Source: Treponema zioleckii
GTDB lineage: Bacteria > Spirochaetota > Spirochaetia > Treponematales > Treponemataceae
Direction of reading: 5' to 3'
Assembly: GCF_014737315.1 (NCBI RefSeq)
Contig: NZ_JPUF01000034.1
Coordinates: 1 to 43,693, forward strand
DNA: 43,693 nt
The notes below the pieces were generated by a model. The model saw nothing but the letters and a program-made list of their open reading frames with translations. It was not told where the DNA came from and made no database searches. Each line of letters begins with the position of its first letter. Positions within the stretch are counted from its first letter, which is position 1. Of this stretch, positions 40,022 to 43,693 are shown one piece after another. A program made the translations under genes and the position numbers.

Positions 40022-40805
40022 GGTTCATTACCTCTTCTGCAAGCAATTTGTAACTTTTTGCGCCAACGCAGGCCGGGTCATAAGTACAGATTGGCATTCC
40101 GTGGGAAGGGGCTTCGGAGAGCCTTACGTTTCTAGGAATTATCGTGTTGAACACTGCATCCTTAAAATATAACTGGACTCGCTGAACTACATCCTGGGCA
40201 AGACGGGTGCGAGGATCGTACATCGTAAAGAAAATTCCTCCGATTACGAGATTCGGGTTAAAAGACTTTTGAACCTTTTTTACAGTTTGCAGAAGAAGCG
40301 TGATTCCTTCCATTGCAAAATATTCGCATTGCATAGGAACAATGACCGCATCGGCTGCAATAAGACCGTTCATTGTAAGAATTCCGAGAGACGGCGGACA
40401 GTCGATAAGAATATAGTCGTATTCGTTCTTAAAGGTTTCGATTACGTTTTTGAGCCAGAATTCACGTTTTTTTTGGTCAACAAGCTCAATTGAAGCTCCC
40501 GAAAGTGCAATTGATGAACTTATGGCATCAAGATTTGGAATTTCGGTGTGTTTTATAGTTTCTTCGTGCGTACAAAAAAATCCGCGTTCTTTCGCAATGT
40601 CCGGACGGTTCACTGAAATCATCAATTCATAAATGGTTGGTTCGCTTTTTGTAACCCCAACGCCACTGGACATGTTTCCCTGGGAGTCAAAGTCTATAAG
40701 GATGACTTTTTTTCCTGCTTGTGCCATAAATGCACCAATGTTGATTGTCGATGTTGTTTTTCCGACACCACCTTTTTGATTTACAAAAACAAATGTCTTA
40801 CCCAT
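40014..40805 (-). CDS. parA: Chromosome partitioning ATPase ParA (Soj type)
   Basis: The 263-aa product has the deviant Walker A VNQKGGVGKTTSTINIG near the N-terminus, and ILIDFDSQGN and DYILIDCPPSLGI as the following Walker motifs. It lacks an N-terminal DNA-binding extension, as expected for chromosomal Soj. It forms the segregation pair with ParB. The ATG has no Shine-Dalgarno sequence; extended -10 TGC-TAATAT lies 7 nt upstream, predicting a leaderless mRNA. The divergent aspS gene begins 300 bp away across a long hairpin. Confidence 0.96.
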   Translation of the reverse strand: MGKTFVFVNQKGGVGKTTSTINIGAFMAQAGKKVILIDFDSQGNMSSGVGVTKSEPTIYELMISVNRPDIAKERGFFCTHEETIKHTEIPNLDAISSSIALSGASIELVDQKKREFWLKNVIETFKNEYDYILIDCPPSLGILTMNGLIAADAVIVPMQCEYFAMEGITLLLQTVKKVQKSFNPNLVIGGIFFTMYDPRTRLAQDVVQRVQLYFKDAVFNTIIPRNVRLSEAPSHGMPICTYDPACVGAKSYKLLAEEVMNRG

Positions 40806-40812
40806 AACTTTT

Positions 40813-40821
40813 ATATTAGCA
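40813..40821 (-). promoter_or_regulatory. Extended -10 promoter for leaderless parA
   Basis: Read leftward, TGC-TAATAT ends exactly 7 nt before the parA start codon. A good -35 is not apparent. Confidence 0.45.
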
Positions 40822-40855
40822 TAAAATCAAAGAATAGTATAGGACACTTATAACG

Positions 40856-40992
40856 GTAAAAAATTTGCTGGGTGTCCGTTACGGTGTTTCACAAAAATGA
40901 TGTCTGACCGTAACAGGTCTCCGACTCTCTGCGGTCACAAACGGTCAGAATCATTTTTGTGCTCCATCTTCGCTGCTCCGTCAATTTTTTAC
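40856..40992. other. 137-bp nested hairpin element between parA and aspS
   Basis: Outer arms GTAAAAAATT (40856-40865) and AATTTTTTAC (40983-40992) enclose CACAAAAATGAT (40890-40901) with ATCATTTTTGTG (40950-40961), and TCTGACCGT with ACGGTCAGA. The A/T-rich outer arm and structured core resemble the elements at 33307 and 43030. No gene is seen here. Confidence 0.6.
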
Positions 40993-41109
40993 GCCTGCAA
41001 GTTTTTCTTTCAGAAGATTTTGCGTAAAACCTTGTCTTTAGAGATTCCTTATTTATTTAAATCTCACTAGAATTGTTCTATAAAATTTTAGTTTTTCTAG
41101 GGAATATAC

Positions 41110-42951
41110 ATGGAAAATTCAAAACGAACAGTAACTTGCGGTGACTTACGGGCCGCAGATGTTGGAAAGACAGTTGTTCTGAACGGATGGGTACACAGAA
41201 ATCGTTTGCTTGGCGGACTTTCGTTCATTCTTCTTCGTGACCGATACGGTCTTACCCAGGTTGTGGTTGGCGACAAAGCCAGCGACGACGTAAAAAAAAT
41301 CGCTTCTACGCTCAAATCTGAATATTGTGTGGCTGTAAAAGGTGTTGTTGCAGCCCGCTCAGAAAAAGACATCAACAAAGACATGCCTACAGGCGAAATT
41401 GAAGTTGAGGCTCAGGAAATCGAAATCTTTACGACTTCCGAAGTGCTTCCGTTCCAGATTGACGAAGTTCGCCAGAAGGACGGAACAATCTCTCTTCCAA
41501 GCGAAGATATTCGTCTGAAGTACCGATATCTTGACTTGCGACGCGCACCGATGCAGCACAACATCATCTTGCGCTCTCAGGTAACTTTTGCGACACGGGA
41601 GTATCTTACATCAAAAGGATTCCTTGAAATCGAGACTCCTACATTCATCAAATCAACTCCGGAGGGAGCACGCGATTATCTTGTTCCTTCGCGCGTTCAT
41701 CCAGGAAAATTCTATTCTCTTCCTCAGTCTCCTCAGCTTTACAAGCAGCTTCTTATGGTTTCTGGATTCGACAAATACTTCCAGATTGCGCGCTGCTACC
41801 GCGATGAGGATGCCCGCGGCGACCGCCAGCCGGAATTCACTCAGATTGATATGGAACTTTCGTTCACGAACCGCGAGGAAGTTCTTGAGACTACAGAAGG
41901 CTTGATGGGCTACATCTTCAAAAAGACGATGAACTACGAGCTTCCGGTTCACTTTGACCGAATCAGCTGGGACGACGCGTTCGACCTTTACGGTTCTGAT
42001 AAGCCAGATTTGCGATTTGATCTTAAAATGCAGGATGCTGCCTTCATGGCTGACCTTGCGGACTTTAACGCATTCAAAGCTGGAGCTGCAAACGCAGACC
42101 ACAATATTGAGCGACACAAGCGTTCAGGACTCAAAGCCCTTGTTGTAAAGAACGTTGCCGACAAATACAGCAGAAAGACAATCGAAGCTCTCGAAGAAGT
42201 TGCAAAAATCAACCACGCAAAAGGTCTTGCATGGATGAAAGTTAATGCAGAGGGCAAATTCGAGGGCGGAATTTCTAAATTCTATGCAGGAAAAGAAGCT
42301 GAAGTTTGTGAAAAACTTGGCGCAGAGAAAAACGACCTTCTCCTTTTTGTTTCTGATGAAAAATGGCAGGTTGCCTGCGTTGCTCTCGGTGCCGTGCGAA
42401 AACAGCTCGGAAAAGACTTGAATCTTTATAATCCGAATGATGAATTCCACTTTGCATGGATTATCGACTTCCCGTACTTTGCATGGAACGAAGACGAGAA
42501 TCATTGGGAAACTGAGCACCACATGTTTACTCTCCCGCAGAAAAAATACTGGGATACACTTGAAAGCGACCCTGGTGCTGTAAAAGGCGACTTGTACGAC
42601 CTCGTTCTTAACGGATACGAGTTGGCTTCGGGTTCTATGCGTATCAACGACCCTGCATTGCAGCAGAGAATCTTCAAAATCGTCGGATATTCAGAAGAGC
42701 GTGCCAAAAAAGCGTTCGGATTCCTTGTTCAGGCATTTAAATTTGGTGCGCCGCCGCACGGAGGAATCGCTCCGGGACTTGACCGCCTCATAATGCTCAT
42801 GTGCCACGAGGAGTCAATCCACGAAGTAATAGCATTCCCAAAGAACAACTTGGCAGCTTCTCCAATGGATGAATGTCCAAGCTTTGTAGATGAGCAGCAG
42901 CTCAAAGATCTGCACATTGTCTGCACTGAAAAAGAAAAAGATTCTGAATAA
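41110..42951 (+). CDS. aspS: Aspartyl-tRNA synthetase, bacterial type
   Basis: The 613-aa product is a class II synthetase. It has an N-terminal OB anticodon-binding domain (VVLNGWVHRNRLLGGLSFILL), motif 1 (GFLEIETPTF), motif 2 (RCYRDEDARGDRQPEFTQID), an inserted GAD domain in the middle (about 290-420), and motif 3 (GLDRLIMLM) near the end. The length and GAD insertion fit bacterial AspRS. It charges tRNA-Asp; whether it also charges tRNA-Asn cannot be read from sequence alone. AGGGAA lies about eight bases before the ATG. A hairpin follows. Confidence 0.97.
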   Translation: MENSKRTVTCGDLRAADVGKTVVLNGWVHRNRLLGGLSFILLRDRYGLTQVVVGDKASDDVKKIASTLKSEYCVAVKGVVAARSEKDINKDMPTGEIEVEAQEIEIFTTSEVLPFQIDEVRQKDGTISLPSEDIRLKYRYLDLRRAPMQHNIILRSQVTFATREYLTSKGFLEIETPTFIKSTPEGARDYLVPSRVHPGKFYSLPQSPQLYKQLLMVSGFDKYFQIARCYRDEDARGDRQPEFTQIDMELSFTNREEVLETTEGLMGYIFKKTMNYELPVHFDRISWDDAFDLYGSDKPDLRFDLKMQDAAFMADLADFNAFKAGAANADHNIERHKRSGLKALVVKNVADKYSRKTIEALEEVAKINHAKGLAWMKVNAEGKFEGGISKFYAGKEAEVCEKLGAEKNDLLLFVSDEKWQVACVALGAVRKQLGKDLNLYNPNDEFHFAWIIDFPYFAWNEDENHWETEHHMFTLPQKKYWDTLESDPGAVKGDLYDLVLNGYELASGSMRINDPALQQRIFKIVGYSEERAKKAFGFLVQAFKFGAPPHGGIAPGLDRLIMLMCHEESIHEVIAFPKNNLAASPMDECPSFVDEQQLKDLHIVCTEKEKDSE

Positions 42952-42978
42952 AATACGTGGACAAACGCATTATGGGAA

Positions 42979-43004
42979 CCTCTAAAAACTTCAGTTTTTA
43001 GGGG
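42979..43004 (+). other. Hairpin downstream of aspS
   Basis: CCTCTAAAAACT pairs with AGTTTTTAGGGG. It follows the aspS stop by about 27 bp but lacks a T run, so it is at best a weak terminator. Confidence 0.45.
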
Positions 43005-43029
43005 TAACTTTGAAAATTTAAGTTGACAG

Positions 43030-43176
43030 AAAAAATGTTGGCCGGCAGGGGAGGCAACGCTTCTCTAATGCAAAAAAAAATTATTCTGAGTGTCGCGAGC
43101 GTTGGCGAGTCGGCTACCTCTAAAGCTCAGCCATCTATTTTTTTTGAAATGCGGCAACGGACGGTCAACATTTTTT
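43030..43176. other. 147-bp inverted-repeat element
   Basis: Outer arms AAAAAATGTTG (43030-43040) and CAACATTTTTT (43166-43176) enclose GC-rich sequence with several small hairpins. It is comparable in plan to the element at 40856-40992. A TATAAT at 43191-43196 beyond it may be the -10 of the last gene. Confidence 0.5.
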
Positions 43177-43227
43177 TACAAAGCTAAGCTTATAATGCGT
43201 TTGCAACACTTACTCGTGGAAAATAAG

Positions 43228-43693
43228 ATGAGCAAAAAGCGGTTTTATTTTTTTATTGTGCTTTATTTTTTCGCTGTGCCAACTTTTCGCTTTTAGATTC
43301 AAAAAAGAAATTGATGGTGTTGAGCAGACTTTTGAAGTTGAGACCGACCCTGTTTTAAAACAGGTTTTTGAATTTTATAATTTGTTGTATTTTGACAACA
43401 AAATTGATATTGCCGAAGTTGGCTGGACAGATTGCGATAAATTCATCGCGGCGACTTATTTTTATCCTTCGAGCAAAAAGGTTATGTTTGCAGTCTCAAA
43501 ACCCCGCACAGACAAATTAAAACTCTTCAAAGACATCACTCAGCAAAAAAAATACGATTGGCTTGTTTGCCACGAGTTGATTCACGGATATCTCGTTCAG
43601 TACGAAGAGCCTGATTTAACCCATACTTCGCCAGGCTGGAAAAAATGGGCAAACTGGTTCCGCAAAGAAAAAGGCGTAAAAATTATAGATAAA
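43228..43693 (+). CDS. SprT-like zinc metallopeptidase, partial and frameshifted
   Basis: From the ATG at 43228 the frame stops after 22 codons. If one T is removed from the seven-T run (43248-43254), the frame joins a long coding stretch with a signal-peptide-like start (SKKRFYFLLCFIFSLCQLFA). It then runs to the window edge through WLVCHELIHGYLVQYEEPDL and THTSPGWKKWANWFRKE. HELIH plus the downstream His is the zinc site of SprT-like peptidases. Without the correction, the second frame has only a TTG at 43256 as a start. The end lies beyond the window, probably by only a few residues. Confidence 0.65.

Noticed and set aside
40806-41109. Replication origin or parS sites beside parA and parB
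   Set aside because: No parS-like 16-bp palindrome and no cluster of DnaA boxes could be found here or elsewhere in the window.
1-43693. tRNA or rRNA genes
   Set aside because: I searched for T-loop-like TTCGAA contexts and cloverleaf arms. The few hits lie inside repeats or lack acceptor pairing.

Overview
The window looks like chromosomal DNA from a gut- or rumen-type Treponema (Spirochaetota). The evidence is a moderately AT-rich sequence, a dCache methyl-accepting chemotaxis protein, BspA-type leucine-rich repeats, spirochaete-style lipoproteins with relaxed lipoboxes, and two pectin lyases (PL1 and PL9 types). The genus is inferred from this overall character, since no rRNA or tRNA gene is visible.

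Layout. 1-3 kb: two CRP-type palindromes, a beta-barrel-like outer-membrane protein and an iron-dependent alcohol dehydrogenase. 3-9 kb: two AAA/DUF4143 ATPases, the second frameshifted, flank a secreted 192-aa protein and a large LRR/coiled-coil/PDZ protein that is also frameshifted. 9-11.2 kb: an operon of sensor kinase, LuxR-type regulator and ECF-S-like membrane protein. 11.3-16.1 kb: a small beta-grasp-like protein, histidine phosphatase, DUF1016 PD-(D/E)XK nuclease, methyltransferase, a DUF4143 remnant and an AAA-like/DUF1703 ATPase-nuclease. 16.1-25.4 kb: the split YjjP/YjjB exporter, the chemoreceptor and a 1762-aa DUF4132-type protein. 25.5-27.6 kb: a tandem pair of secreted 21-residue-repeat proteins. 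27.9-30.8 kb: an orphan solute-binding protein and a MATE transporter. 30.8-33.7 kb: a repeat-rich stretch holding a rhomboid protease and an RlpA/SPOR protein. 33.8-38.6 kb: class II IlvC, then the PL1 and PL9 pectin lyase lipoproteins. 39-43.7 kb: ParB/ParA, aspartyl-tRNA synthetase and a truncated SprT-like metallopeptidase.

Three patterns cut across the genes. (1) Both DUF4143 ATPases have concentric nested palindromes of exactly 39 bp at their promoters, once in one gene and twice in the other; a third family member survives only as a C-terminal scrap. (2) Several genes have a -10 hexamer 6-8 nt before the start codon and no Shine-Dalgarno sequence, which predicts leaderless mRNAs. (3) Four reading frames are each broken by one extra base in a 7- or 8-base homopolymer, so either phase variation or long-read assembly error must be considered.

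Intergenic DNA is dominated by small palindromic repeats. They include a covarying TGCTGAA/TTCAGCA and TTCCGAA/TTCGGAA family (one copy lies in frame inside a membrane-protein gene), a MITE-like element of about 120 bp, and a family with a constant GTGCGTTTCCC leader followed by a variable-sequence hairpin.
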